Origin: a virus | IMG/VR virus record: IMGVR_UViG_3300027733_000174 | Location: 1 to 27,620 of that record | DNA length: 27,620 bases | Direction: 5' to 3' (one strand) | Part shown: in pieces, positions 21,564 through 27,620 of the stretch | Layout of the letters: each line of letters opens with the position of its first letter | Position numbering within the stretch: the first letter of the stretch is position 1 | Position numbers and translations under genes: made by a program | Notes under the pieces: model-generated | Seen by the model: the letters and a program-made list of their open reading frames with translations, nothing else | The model's database searches: none | What the model was told of the DNA's origin: nothing

Positions 21564-22226
21564 TTATTTGTTCTCCTCTTTTATTATATCATAAAAAAAA
21601 TTGTCTGTGTCATCTGTAATTAATCCTTTATTTTCAACATTCCAAATTGTAGTTTGGACTTTATAATCAGGTACAGATGGTTTAGTAGTAAAGCTAGGGA
21701 TACTCCACAGAATACGATTATTAGGCATAATTGCATAATTACCGTTATCAAGAGCCAACACATGCCCACACTTATGTTGATCAGGAATTTCGGAATGTTC
21801 AGTATCAATAATATTACTTTCTGGATGTGCCCAATCAATCGTAAATAAATATTCACCATGATAAAGTTTATTTTTATTTTTACTAAAATATTTACAGCGT
21901 TGACCTTTTAAAAAATCAAAAACAGTAACACTAGGATAATAACTGAATGAATTCCATAGCTGAAGATCTTCGAGATCTTGATGTTCCATCTGTGTGCTAT
22001 GCACATCACTGCCGACTCTTCTTTGAACAAAAGCAGAGATAGGAAGTCTCCAATATATTGCACCGTTGCTAAGTAAACAGTGAAACAACGTTGCACGCCC
22101 GCTAATACTCCCCAGGCCAAATACCACGCAGTCTTCAGTTTCTCCTTGATGCTCTCGTAAGTCATATAAATATTCCTTTCTTATTTTACAATAAATTGTA
22201 GGTATGTTAGCATTTAGATAAGACAT
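21564..22226 (-). CDS. Conserved uncharacterised phage protein, 220 aa
   Basis: A 220-aa globular-looking protein with strands and aromatic residues: IYCKIRKEYLYDLREHQGE, CVVFGLGSISGRATLFHCLLSNGAIYWRLPISAFV, LQLWNSFSYYPSVTVFDFL and HGEYLFTIDWAHP, plus ALDNGNYAIMPNNRILW. I recall similar proteins in other marine phages without known function. GC content looks higher than that of its neighbours, and no Shine-Dalgarno precedes the ATG. It ends one base before the membrane/coiled-coil gene. Structural or regulatory roles cannot be told apart. Confidence 0.5.
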   Translation of the reverse strand: MSYLNANIPTIYCKIRKEYLYDLREHQGETEDCVVFGLGSISGRATLFHCLLSNGAIYWRLPISAFVQRRVGSDVHSTQMEHQDLEDLQLWNSFSYYPSVTVFDFLKGQRCKYFSKNKNKLYHGEYLFTIDWAHPESNIIDTEHSEIPDQHKCGHVLALDNGNYAIMPNNRILWSIPSFTTKPSVPDYKVQTTIWNVENKGLITDDTDNFFYDIIKEENK

Positions 22227-22235
22227 TACAAGAAA

Positions 22236-22529
22236 TTAAATTTTCTTATTTTGCCTTACTTTTTTCTTGTTTTTTGGATCAACTGGCTTAACTGCTCCGC
22301 CTTTAGCCATTCCTTCTTCTTTTTTATCTTCTTTTTTCTTTTCAGTAGAAGGAGGTGGAACATATCCAGCTTGTGTAGCTTGTGGAAATAAAGCTTGTGT
22401 ATAATAACTTTGTTCGTAAGTTCCTGGTTTACCTTGATATATATTAGATTTAGTTGCTAAGGCTCCTCCTATAGACATTTTTGCAACAGCTTTACCAGTT
22501 CCTCTTAATTGGATACCAAATTTAGCCAT
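22236..22529 (-). CDS. Small protein with charged tail, 97 aa
   Basis: A 97-aa protein with a Gly/Ala-rich first third (IQLRGTGKAVAKMSIGGALATKS), a QALFPQATQAGYVPPP middle and a very charged Lys/Glu C-terminus (EKKKEDKKEEG, MAKGGAVKPVDPKNKKK). The MAKGGAV tag resembles the KDGG-type motifs of other virion proteins in this phage. It lies four bases after the 112-aa gene. A minor virion protein is likely from position; function unknown. Confidence 0.5.
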   Translation of the reverse strand: MAKFGIQLRGTGKAVAKMSIGGALATKSNIYQGKPGTYEQSYYTQALFPQATQAGYVPPPSTEKKKEDKKEEGMAKGGAVKPVDPKNKKKVRQNKKI

Positions 22530-22533
22530 TTTA

Positions 22534-22872
22534 TTATTTATCTATAAATAATGTAACTACTACTCCAGAATTATTAACAACACCAATTCCATCTACACAA
22601 CCAACAGCATTATTAATACTATATAAAACTCCATCTTCTGGAAGATTTAATGTAGAAGTTTGTCCAGCTCCAACATAACCTAATAAATAAACTTGTGTAT
22701 TTGTAGAAGTACTAACAGTTGTAGCATTTGCTAAACCATTAATAACAACAGTACCTGATGTAGATACACCTTGTAAGCTGTATGCTCTTAATCTTGTTCT
22801 TCCAGTAAAAGCTACTGCACTTGTTTGTGAAGCTGCTATTACGATTGGTTTTACGTCGCTTTTAAAACTCAT
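22534..22872 (-). CDS. Small beta-rich virion-type protein, 112 aa
   Basis: A 112-aa protein of alternating short strands (KPIVIAASQTSAVAF, TRLRAYSLQGVSTSGTVVINGLANATT, GVVNNSGVVVTLFIDK), likely a single beta-sandwich domain. An AAGGAG ribosome-binding site is placed five bases ahead of the ATG, just after the UUCG-loop terminator of the upstream gene. Such proteins often decorate capsids or form small fibre or collar parts. Which one applies here is unknown. Confidence 0.5.
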   Translation of the reverse strand: MSFKSDVKPIVIAASQTSAVAFTGRTRLRAYSLQGVSTSGTVVINGLANATTVSTSTNTQVYLLGYVGAGQTSTLNLPEDGVLYSINNAVGCVDGIGVVNNSGVVVTLFIDK

Positions 22873-22887
22873 TTTTACTCCTTAATA

Positions 22888-22915
22888 TTTAAGGAGCCCC
22901 GAAGAGCTCCTTAAA
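22888..22915 (-). terminator. Terminator hairpin with UUCG loop after the 171-aa gene
   Basis: On the minus strand TTTAAGGAGCTC, loop TTCG, then GGGCTCCTTAAA form a stem of up to 12 pairs including one T-G wobble. The C(UUCG)G tetraloop is unusually stable. It lies nine bases past the stop of the 171-aa gene. The U-tract downstream is weak (TAAATATT) and the next ribosome-binding site begins at once, so read-through is likely. Confidence 0.7.
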
Positions 22916-22924
22916 ATAAATTAA

Positions 22925-23440
22925 TTATACTGCAGCACTAAATGGTGTTGCTACTGCTCCTGTAGCTCCAGATACTACATTAACTTTGTATCTGTTAGCT
23001 CCTACTACTGTAGCAGTAATAGTTGCTCCGCCTACTCCACCTGTAGTTGTACCACTTAAAGTAATAGTATCTGATGCAGTTGCTGTGCTAAATACTAATG
23101 CAGTAGTTCCAGAACCAAGAATGGCTGTTCCTACCATAGTATCAGAAGCATTTGCTACTTGTACTACAAAATTTCCTGTTACTGTTGTTGAAAGTACAAA
23201 ATTATAAGTTGCACCATAATTATTAGACTGATTTGGATCAGTTGGATCATTTGGTGAAGTTGTATTTACTGCAGGTAACGTAAAAGTTGCTGCAGCTGTA
23301 CTTGTGTAATAGATTTGTTTTCCAGCATAGTTAGCAACATCTAATGTTGCACTTACTGCTGTTGTTACTGAGTTTGATACTCCAGCACTAATAAAACCTG
23401 CTAAAGATTTTACTGGTCCTGAAAACGTTGATTGTCCCAT
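22925..23440 (-). CDS. Virion-surface-type protein, 171 aa
   Basis: A 171-aa protein opening MGQSTFSGPVKSLAGFISAG with a body of Thr/Ala/Gly/Val strands (AAATFTLPAVNTTSP, YNFVLSTTVTGNFVVQVAN, SDTITLSGTTTGGVGG, ATITATVVGANRYKVNV). There are no Lys- or Glu-rich stretches and no enzyme motif, consistent with a beta-sandwich capsid decoration or surface protein. A GGAG site lies seven bases before the ATG. It stands alone between two terminators with its own candidate promoter, just after the major capsid gene, as expected for a protein made in many copies. The role is inferred. Confidence 0.6.
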   Translation of the reverse strand: MGQSTFSGPVKSLAGFISAGVSNSVTTAVSATLDVANYAGKQIYYTSTAAATFTLPAVNTTSPNDPTDPNQSNNYGATYNFVLSTTVTGNFVVQVANASDTMVGTAILGSGTTALVFSTATASDTITLSGTTTGGVGGATITATVVGANRYKVNVVSGATGAVATPFSAAV

Positions 23441-23468
23441 ATTATTCTCCCGTATAGTGGTTAAGCTC

Positions 23469-23503
23469 TGTAGTCTCTATACCGTCTGTCTAGCCAGTCT
23501 ACA
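23469..23503 (-). promoter_or_regulatory. Possible structured 5' leader of the 171-aa gene
   Basis: This 35-base, less AT-rich segment is bounded by TGTAG and CTACA, which can pair, and holds the internal repeat AGACtggctAGACAGAC on the minus strand. It lies between the candidate promoter and the ribosome-binding site. A regulatory RNA element is possible; no known family is recognised. Confidence 0.2.
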
Positions 23504-23509
23504 AAACTA

Positions 23510-23538
23510 ATTATATCTAGATTATTTATTATTATAAA
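23510..23538 (-). promoter_or_regulatory. Candidate promoter for the 171-aa gene
   Basis: On the minus strand TTTATA (four of six matches to TTGACA), a 17-base spacer and a perfect TATAAT lie just after the capsid-gene terminator and about 70 bases ahead of the next gene. Position directly after a strong terminator supports it. Chance matches are frequent in such AT-rich sequence. Confidence 0.45.
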
Positions 23539-23541
23539 AGA

Positions 23542-23573
23542 AAAAGGGGCCAAAGTAAACCTTGGCCCCTTTT
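23542..23573 (-). terminator. Strong intrinsic terminator after the major capsid gene
   Basis: A perfect 12-pair stem (AAAAGGGGCCAA with TTGGCCCCTTTT) around an eight-base loop, followed on the minus strand by a T-rich tail (TTTTTCTTTTATAAT). It lies about 18 bases past the capsid stop codon and has all the features of a Rho-independent terminator. It is nearly symmetrical, but no plus-strand gene ends here. Confidence 0.9.
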
Positions 23574-23590
23574 GTGGAAAGACTTAATTA

Positions 23591-24502
23591 TTAAGCCGCT
23601 CCTGGTGTTCCGAAGATTCCTCTAGGGTCAGACCAACCGAAGCTGTATCTTTCTCTAGCTTTAAATCTAACGTTACCAGTGTCAAAATCGCCTTCAATAG
23701 CTGTTTTGATTGGACTTCTAACGAAATTTTTCAATCCGTTAGGAGCATCTGTAAGTACGAAAAACGCATCTGTATCAGTTAAGAAGTGGTTCACTCTGTA
23801 ACCTTCTGGAACCATTCCCATATTCAACATTGCATTAATGTCGTTATCAGATGTAGACGTTCTAAGTGGAGATCTTAAAACTCTCTCAGCAGTAAATTGT
23901 AATTCTTTTGGAATAATCAATTTCTTACCTTGAAGAGCAATTTTCAATCCTCTTTCATCTACAAATCCTGCAATATCAATTAACGATTGTTCTAAAGAAG
24001 TTTCGTTAAGATCCGCTGCAGTAGCTAAAATGTTTGAAAATGTTGATCCGTTAGCAAGAGGATGGTTGCTAGCTAAAAGCTGAACTCCATCGCCTCCTGT
24101 GTATGCAGAATCAAAACCATTATTCAAAATGTTTGCTGCTATTGTTTGTTTAGTTTGTGACATTGAACGAGCTAAAGCTCTAGTATATCTAGAAGCTAAT
24201 CTATCGTACAAGTTATCTTCAATAGCTTCCTCAGTAATAGCAAATGCTAAAGCAATTGTATTATGAGTGTATCTTGAAGTGTAGGCTTCAGAAGCTTGAT
24301 CGAACTGCACTCCTGCACCTTCTTGTTTGATAGCTGCACCCGCAAAACCTGTTAACATTACTTCTTCTTCAAAAGCTCTGTCTGAAGATTCAGATGTAAA
24401 GATTTCTGCGTGTTCGTTGTCGTATCTGTTGTATTCCAGGCCGAATAGGGCATTCAATCCTGGCTCTAGTTCTTTAACTAGTTGTGATCGTGATATAGCC
24501 AT
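23591..24502 (-). CDS. Major capsid protein (HK97 fold, Mu gpT-like pattern)
   Basis: A 303-aa protein with the layout of HK97-fold capsid subunits: an N-terminal helical arm (MAISRSQLVKELEPGLNALFG), the ALAFAITEEAIEDNLYDRLASRYTRALARSMSQTKQTIAANILNNGF spine-helix region and GVQLLASNHPLANG. These are followed by GLKIALQGKKLIIPKELQFTAERVLRS and GYRVNHFLTDTDAFFVLTDAPNG, ending in YSFGWSDPRGIFGTPG. The EEAIEDNLY ... LLASNHP pattern is shared with Mu gpT-type head proteins and marine-phage capsids. An AGGAG site lies 10 bases upstream. Scaffold and decoration genes precede it and a strong terminator follows. No protease domain or cleavage signal is evident in the window. Confidence 0.9.
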   Translation of the reverse strand: MAISRSQLVKELEPGLNALFGLEYNRYDNEHAEIFTSESSDRAFEEEVMLTGFAGAAIKQEGAGVQFDQASEAYTSRYTHNTIALAFAITEEAIEDNLYDRLASRYTRALARSMSQTKQTIAANILNNGFDSAYTGGDGVQLLASNHPLANGSTFSNILATAADLNETSLEQSLIDIAGFVDERGLKIALQGKKLIIPKELQFTAERVLRSPLRTSTSDNDINAMLNMGMVPEGYRVNHFLTDTDAFFVLTDAPNGLKNFVRSPIKTAIEGDFDTGNVRFKARERYSFGWSDPRGIFGTPGAA

Positions 24503-24518
24503 AGTTTATATTCTCCTA

Positions 24519-25097
24519 TTATAGTCCTGAAGTAGCTGCTTTATAGAAATGGTTGTTAATTCTAACAAGAACATTTGCATTAGAGACAGTTACGTCACTG
24601 TTAAGTACGTCACCTGATATATCAATTGCTTGAACTAAATATGTAGAATCAGTTCCTGAATTCGACACATCTAATTGTACATAAGATATACCTGTTTGTA
24701 TATTTCCAGTTACATTATTAACTGAAAAGTTTTTAAAGATGTCGGCAACTCCAAATACACCATTAGCATTCACTTCGAATACTGTGTCTGGTGCATCAAT
24801 TACGAAAGCAACTATATCAGTTGCAGTAACTGAACTTGGAAGATAATTCTTCCATGTTGGTTTTTGAGTTGTCGGATCTGTATAAAAACAGCCATTAAAA
24901 ACACCTACAGCAGCTGTAGAAGTATTTGCAACTGCTCTACCAATCGTACCAGAAGCGAATGGTATAACCACATCACCTTGGTAAATGTTAGTAGAGTTAT
25001 TAGTTGCTACTCTATATCTGTTTTGGGCGTTGATAAATGGACTGCCATTAAGTTGTCGACTTGGTCTTAGACCAAATTTTTCTGTTACGTTTGCCAT
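24519..25097 (-). CDS. Capsid decoration-like protein, 192 aa
   Basis: A 192-aa strand-rich protein with KFGLRPSRQLNGSPFINAQNRYRVA, IYQGDVVIPFASG, VGVFNGCFYTDPTTQKPTWKNYLP and TVFEVNANGVFGVADI, a pattern I recognise from conserved marine-phage proteins encoded beside the major capsid gene. It probably forms a beta-tulip or barrel domain that decorates the shell. A GGAG site precedes the ATG by nine bases and the capsid gene follows by 16 bases. The decoration role is inferred from neighbourhood and composition. Confidence 0.65.
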   Translation of the reverse strand: MANVTEKFGLRPSRQLNGSPFINAQNRYRVATNNSTNIYQGDVVIPFASGTIGRAVANTSTAAVGVFNGCFYTDPTTQKPTWKNYLPSSVTATDIVAFVIDAPDTVFEVNANGVFGVADIFKNFSVNNVTGNIQTGISYVQLDVSNSGTDSTYLVQAIDISGDVLNSDVTVSNANVLVRINNHFYKAATSGL

Positions 25098-25154
25098 TTA
25101 TTTATACTCCGTTTGTTTTAATTTAATTTACAGTAGTTGACTTTTGCCAAACAA

Positions 25155-25631
25155 TTATGACTTACGTCCACCACCAAAAGTTACACGGGATTGTCTATCA
25201 ATATTGATAGGCATTCCAGGTCGTTGTTCCTTCATTAAATCAGCATCAATCGACTTTATTCTATCCTGAGTAATTTTTTTAAAATACTCGGAACGACTTT
25301 TGACAATTTCTTCAGGTATCCTTGCCAACACAAGGCCGCCAACCCCGACTAACCCAGCATATTTTCCCTCGGAGATTATTGGATAATCATGATCACCTGT
25401 AGAATTTTTAATTTCTTCAGATCTCACAAATTCCCAACCTTCTCTGAGTTTTTTAGATACGTTTGCCGTATCCTGAAAACCCTGCGATTCTGTTCTAATC
25501 CATCTGTGAACAAAACCCGCTGGTGCTTTAGGTGCATCCAGACTTGACGGTGGAGTCCAAGGCTTCTTACGAAGATCCTTGTTTCTTACTTCTGACTCGC
25601 GTGAAGTTCTATTTTTTATTTTATCGCTCAT
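25155..25631 (-). CDS. Conserved head-region protein, 158 aa
   Basis: A 158-aa charged protein with APAGFVHRWIRTESQGFQDTANVSKKLREGWEFVRSEEI, DYPIISEGKYAGLVGVGGLVLARIPEEIVKSRSEYF and an NIDRQSRVTFGGGRKS end. Similar proteins occur between scaffold and capsid genes in marine phages; function is not established. A perfect AAGGAGG site is four to five bases before the ATG, which shares its A with the scaffold stop (TAATG), so strong and coupled expression is expected. The Trp-rich, well conserved centre and basic end suggest an assembly or DNA-contacting role. Confidence 0.6.
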   Translation of the reverse strand: MSDKIKNRTSRESEVRNKDLRKKPWTPPSSLDAPKAPAGFVHRWIRTESQGFQDTANVSKKLREGWEFVRSEEIKNSTGDHDYPIISEGKYAGLVGVGGLVLARIPEEIVKSRSEYFKKITQDRIKSIDADLMKEQRPGMPINIDRQSRVTFGGGRKS

Positions 25632-26635
25632 TATACCTCCTTCACGTATTTAGCGTACTCTTCTAGTGGCACCCCTAATTTTTTAGCAATAGCCACCTGT
25701 GACTTGGTGAGTTTCACGGTTCTGCGTCCTGATTGTTTTCTTCCAGCAGAAGCAACAGTTTGGACGGGTTTCCTGTTCTCCTCTGTAACCTCAGATTCCT
25801 GAGATTTAGCAAACTTATGAGGATATAAATCCTTCATACGTTTATCTACCTCATTATAGTACTCATCACTCTCTGCGTCAAACCCCTGACTTACCAAGTC
25901 TTCATGAAGCATAAATGCTGAGTTTGTCATGTATTTATCATTACCAAACCACTCATTTTTTTCAGCCCATGACTTAGCTTTTGTACTTGGAGTAATTGGT
26001 TGTTGAGGTGCTTTTTGCACGGGTTGAACTTTTTGTTGTTCATCAAAAGATTTTCTAGCTGCCTCACGTTCGCTCATAACGATTCGTGCCTTCTCTTTTT
26101 CAACGGACAATCTTGTTAGTTCATCTTGTGCAGTAGCAATTTGTTCCGCATCTTGAGACTCAATGGCAAGCTTTAACTTAGATTTAGCTTGAGCACGTTG
26201 AGCATCAACTCTTGCGTCAAATTCCTTAATATAGTTTGTGTCTACATCCATATACTTAGATTCAGCATCTGAGTATTTTTTCTGTAAACCTTTAGCATAT
26301 TCCAAAGCAGCTTGTTCTCTTCTTTCTGCTTCACGTATTTTATAAGTTAATTTATCAATACGTTTTTTTACGCTTTCTGTGTGTTGTTCTAGATTATCAA
26401 CAGGTTTCTTTTCTTCTGTTTTAACTTCAACTTTAGGTTGATCATCTATTTCTTCAATGGCAATTTTATCTTTTTCAGATTTATTGTCATGATTTGTATA
26501 TCCTAAATCAACTTCCCCAACATTTAAGTTAGGTGCTTTTTTAGGTTCTTCTTTTTCTTTTAATTCAACAGAAGTTTCCTTAGCATCATCTAGATCTAAT
26601 TCTACCTCTGGTTGTTTTTTTGTTTGTTCATCCAT
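25631..26635 (-). CDS. Scaffold-like head assembly protein
   Basis: A 334-aa highly charged protein. The first 80 residues are acidic and look disordered. Residues about 85-215 form a long coiled coil (VKKRIDKLTYKIREAERREQAALEYAKGLQKKYSDAE ...). The C-terminus is a small basic helix-turn-helix-like domain (KLTKSQVAIAKKLGVPLEEYAKYV). Acidic, helical and ending in a basic capsid-binding domain, just upstream of the capsid gene, it fits a scaffolding protein. A perfect AGGAGG lies about six bases before the ATG. The call is by architecture and position, not by sequence identity to a named family. Confidence 0.75.
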   Translation of the reverse strand: MDEQTKKQPEVELDLDDAKETSVELKEKEEPKKAPNLNVGEVDLGYTNHDNKSEKDKIAIEEIDDQPKVEVKTEEKKPVDNLEQHTESVKKRIDKLTYKIREAERREQAALEYAKGLQKKYSDAESKYMDVDTNYIKEFDARVDAQRAQAKSKLKLAIESQDAEQIATAQDELTRLSVEKEKARIVMSEREAARKSFDEQQKVQPVQKAPQQPITPSTKAKSWAEKNEWFGNDKYMTNSAFMLHEDLVSQGFDAESDEYYNEVDKRMKDLYPHKFAKSQESEVTEENRKPVQTVASAGRKQSGRRTVKLTKSQVAIAKKLGVPLEEYAKYVKEV

Positions 26636-26647
26636 GTTGTCCTCCTA

Positions 26648-27106
26648 TTAGTACATGTGCAAAATATCGGAAGGGTTATCTATCTTAGCAATGATTTCAT
26701 CATCGTTAAGAAGTCTAACTTCACCACCTTCTATTTTGAATCTGCTACCTGCATATCTTCCAAAAATAACCCAATCACCTTCTTTACACCAAGGTCCTAA
26801 TGGAAATTTTTCTTTGTCTCTGTAACAAAGATTTCCCATTTTAAGAACATAGGCACAAACAGTTGTCATTTGAATTGTATCTTTAGAATTGTCAGATAGA
26901 ATAATTCCACCTTTAGTTTGAGCTGGCCCAGCATATGGTAGAACCAAAATTCTCCAGCCTGTTGGCTGAGGCATTCTATCTAAAGTAGATTTATCTATTG
27001 AGTTTGGGTTGAGCACTTTCTCAACCACTTCTTTTTCTTGGTAAACGTCTTTTAAACCTTCATGTATAGAAGGAATATCAGTTGTTACTGTCGTCGTCAT
27101 CTTCAC
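26648..27106 (-). CDS. GroES-like co-chaperonin
   Basis: A 152-aa protein with a Cpn10 core after residue 45: TGWRILVLPYAGPAQTKGGIILSDN (first strand plus the region of the GroEL-binding mobile loop), VLKMGNLCYRDKEKFP, WCKEGDWVIFGRYAGSRFKIEGGEVRLLNDDEIIAKID. It would cap the host GroEL chamber and assist folding of phage proteins, as T4 gp31 does for its capsid protein. The start is GTG at 27106, or ATG two codons later (27100); GGGAG lies four or ten bases upstream respectively. It overlaps the 69-aa gene by 29 bases. About 40 extra N-terminal residues precede the Cpn10 fold. No GroEL gene is present. Confidence 0.8.
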   Translation of the reverse strand: MKMTTTVTTDIPSIHEGLKDVYQEKEVVEKVLNPNSIDKSTLDRMPQPTGWRILVLPYAGPAQTKGGIILSDNSKDTIQMTTVCAYVLKMGNLCYRDKEKFPLGPWCKEGDWVIFGRYAGSRFKIEGGEVRLLNDDEIIAKIDNPSDILHMY

Positions 27107-27287
27107 TATTCTCCCGTTTCAGCAGGTCATTAAGATCCTGAAGCAGAGTTTCTAAGGCTCTGAGTTGACCCCTAGAATAATGAAGTTTATCAAGCGTGTC
27201 TATACCATAGCAAAGTTCATCCTTTATCAAGGTTAAACGCTTGTTTATTAGTTTTTTAATATCTTGAACTGTATCAATACTTAGCAT
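27078..27287 (-). CDS. Small coiled-coil protein, 69 aa
   Basis: A 69-aa protein of two predicted helices (VQDIKKLINKRLTLIKDELCYG and LRALETLLQDLNDLLKRE) with an acidic tail ending in EDDDDSNN. No family is recognised. It overlaps the glycosyltransferase stop by seven bases and the co-chaperonin gene by 29, so it is translated in the same operon. No Shine-Dalgarno is apparent. A small head-assembly or regulatory factor is a guess. Confidence 0.5.
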   Translation of the reverse strand: MLSIDTVQDIKKLINKRLTLIKDELCYGIDTLDKLHYSRGQLRALETLLQDLNDLLKRENSEDDDDSNN

Positions 27288-27620
27288 TTTTTCAATATAC
27301 GTATAATATTATATTGTTCATTGTTGTCAAATTCTTTTCCTAAACCTATTTTATGAGCATGTTCTTTAGCATCAGTTCCTTTAATAAATATCTCTGTTAA
27401 ATCTTCTCCCCATTTCTCTACACCTTTTTTTAAGTACTGATCTCTTCTAACTCTTTCTTGTTCTGTAGATTCAGCACCATCCCAAGAAGACTTACCGTGA
27501 AAATGTAATATGAATGGATGTTTAGCTAACATAGTTTTATAACCTTTAATTGCAGCTCTAATTCTATAGTCCATATCTTCTCCTCCACAATTAGAAAATG
27601 TATGATCAAAATAACCTACT
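27281..27620 (-). CDS. GT-A glycosyltransferase, C-terminal part (N-terminus beyond the window)
   Basis: The frame continues unbroken past the apparent ATG at 27574 to the window edge. The residues before it read VGYFDHTFSNCGGED and run directly into MDYRIRAAIKGYK. Together these give the GGEDxDYRxR motif typical of the acceptor side of GT-A glycosyltransferases, so the ATG is an internal Met. About 112 residues are visible, including HPFILHFHGKSSWDG, with a His-Gly pair often seen in this region. The donor-binding DxD must lie outside the window. It overlaps the 69-aa gene by seven bases. Substrate unknown; it may act with the two glycosyltransferases at 3916-5647. Confidence 0.7.
   Translation of the reverse strand, partial: VGYFDHTFSNCGGEDMDYRIRAAIKGYKTMLAKHPFILHFHGKSSWDGAESTEQERVRRDQYLKKGVEKWGEDLTEIFIKGTDAKEHAHKIGLGKEFDNNEQYNIIRILKKC

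Noticed and set aside
21620-22165. Minus-strand frames of 79 and 85 codons within the 220-aa gene, one strongly hydrophobic
   Set aside because: They lie wholly inside a longer, better composed gene in another frame and have no start signals.
22230-22252. Inverted repeat AAGAAA/TTTCTT around the stop of the 97-aa gene
   Set aside because: A six-pair AT-rich stem without G-C pairs or a U-tract is expected by chance in this DNA.
23441-23509. Less AT-rich intergenic segment considered as a tRNA gene
   Set aside because: It has no cloverleaf: only the five-base outer pairing is visible and no T-loop or anticodon arm can be drawn.
25098-25154. TTGGCA-like -35 upstream of the decoration-like gene
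   Set aside because: No -10 at a proper distance scores well (best about TTAAAT), so a promoter cannot be supported.

Overview
The window is part of a tailed-phage genome, almost certainly a marine podovirus. Every gene I accept lies on the minus strand, so the biological reading order runs from 27620 down to 1. The evidence for a virus is a scaffold-like protein, an HK97-fold capsid protein, head-tail adaptors, a nozzle-type protein, fibre proteins, ejection-type internal proteins and two peptidoglycan hydrolases. I see no tape measure, sheath or long tail tube, which points to a short tail. The DNA is very AT-rich (around 30% GC by eye, lower still at 10-14.6 kb). Many products resemble proteins of uncultured surface-ocean phages and pelagiphages, so a SAR11-like or similar AT-rich marine alphaproteobacterial host is plausible. 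That host call is inference. Portal, terminase and replication genes are not in the window and probably lie beyond the edges.

Layout in reading order. (1) 27620-23591, head: the end of a GT-A glycosyltransferase, a small coiled-coil protein, a GroES-like co-chaperonin, a scaffold-like protein, a conserved 158-aa protein, a decoration-like protein and the major capsid protein, closed by a strong terminator. (2) 23590-22888: one 171-aa virion-like gene with its own candidate promoter and a UUCG-loop terminator. (3) 22872-19823: small virion and membrane genes, then lysis: a membrane-anchored glucosaminidase, a 20-codon membrane micro-ORF and an M15 peptidase. (4) 19820-14174: small basic proteins, two adaptor-like proteins, repeat-rich virion proteins and a tail fibre with a Gly-rich tip. 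(5) 14154-10000: an overlapping chain of eight genes, namely a DUF6065-like protein, six different Fe(II)/2-oxoglutarate oxygenase-like proteins and a 72-aa protein. (6) 9893-5647: nozzle-like protein, a conserved virion protein and several very small genes. (7) 5647-3916: two glycosyltransferases. (8) 3872-1: four internal (ejection) protein genes, the last cut by the window edge.

The genes are packed very tightly, with many TAATG, TGATG and ATGA junctions that imply translational coupling. I list five short genes of 20-58 codons in the gaps and correct three starts. The most interesting feature is the six-oxygenase chain placed among tail genes in a genome that also carries three glycosyltransferases. 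A hydroxylate-then-glycosylate pathway acting on virion or host-surface molecules is an attractive but unproven reading. No tRNA, rRNA, integrase, insertion sequence or CRISPR array was seen, and no gene-free stretch exceeds about 150 bases.
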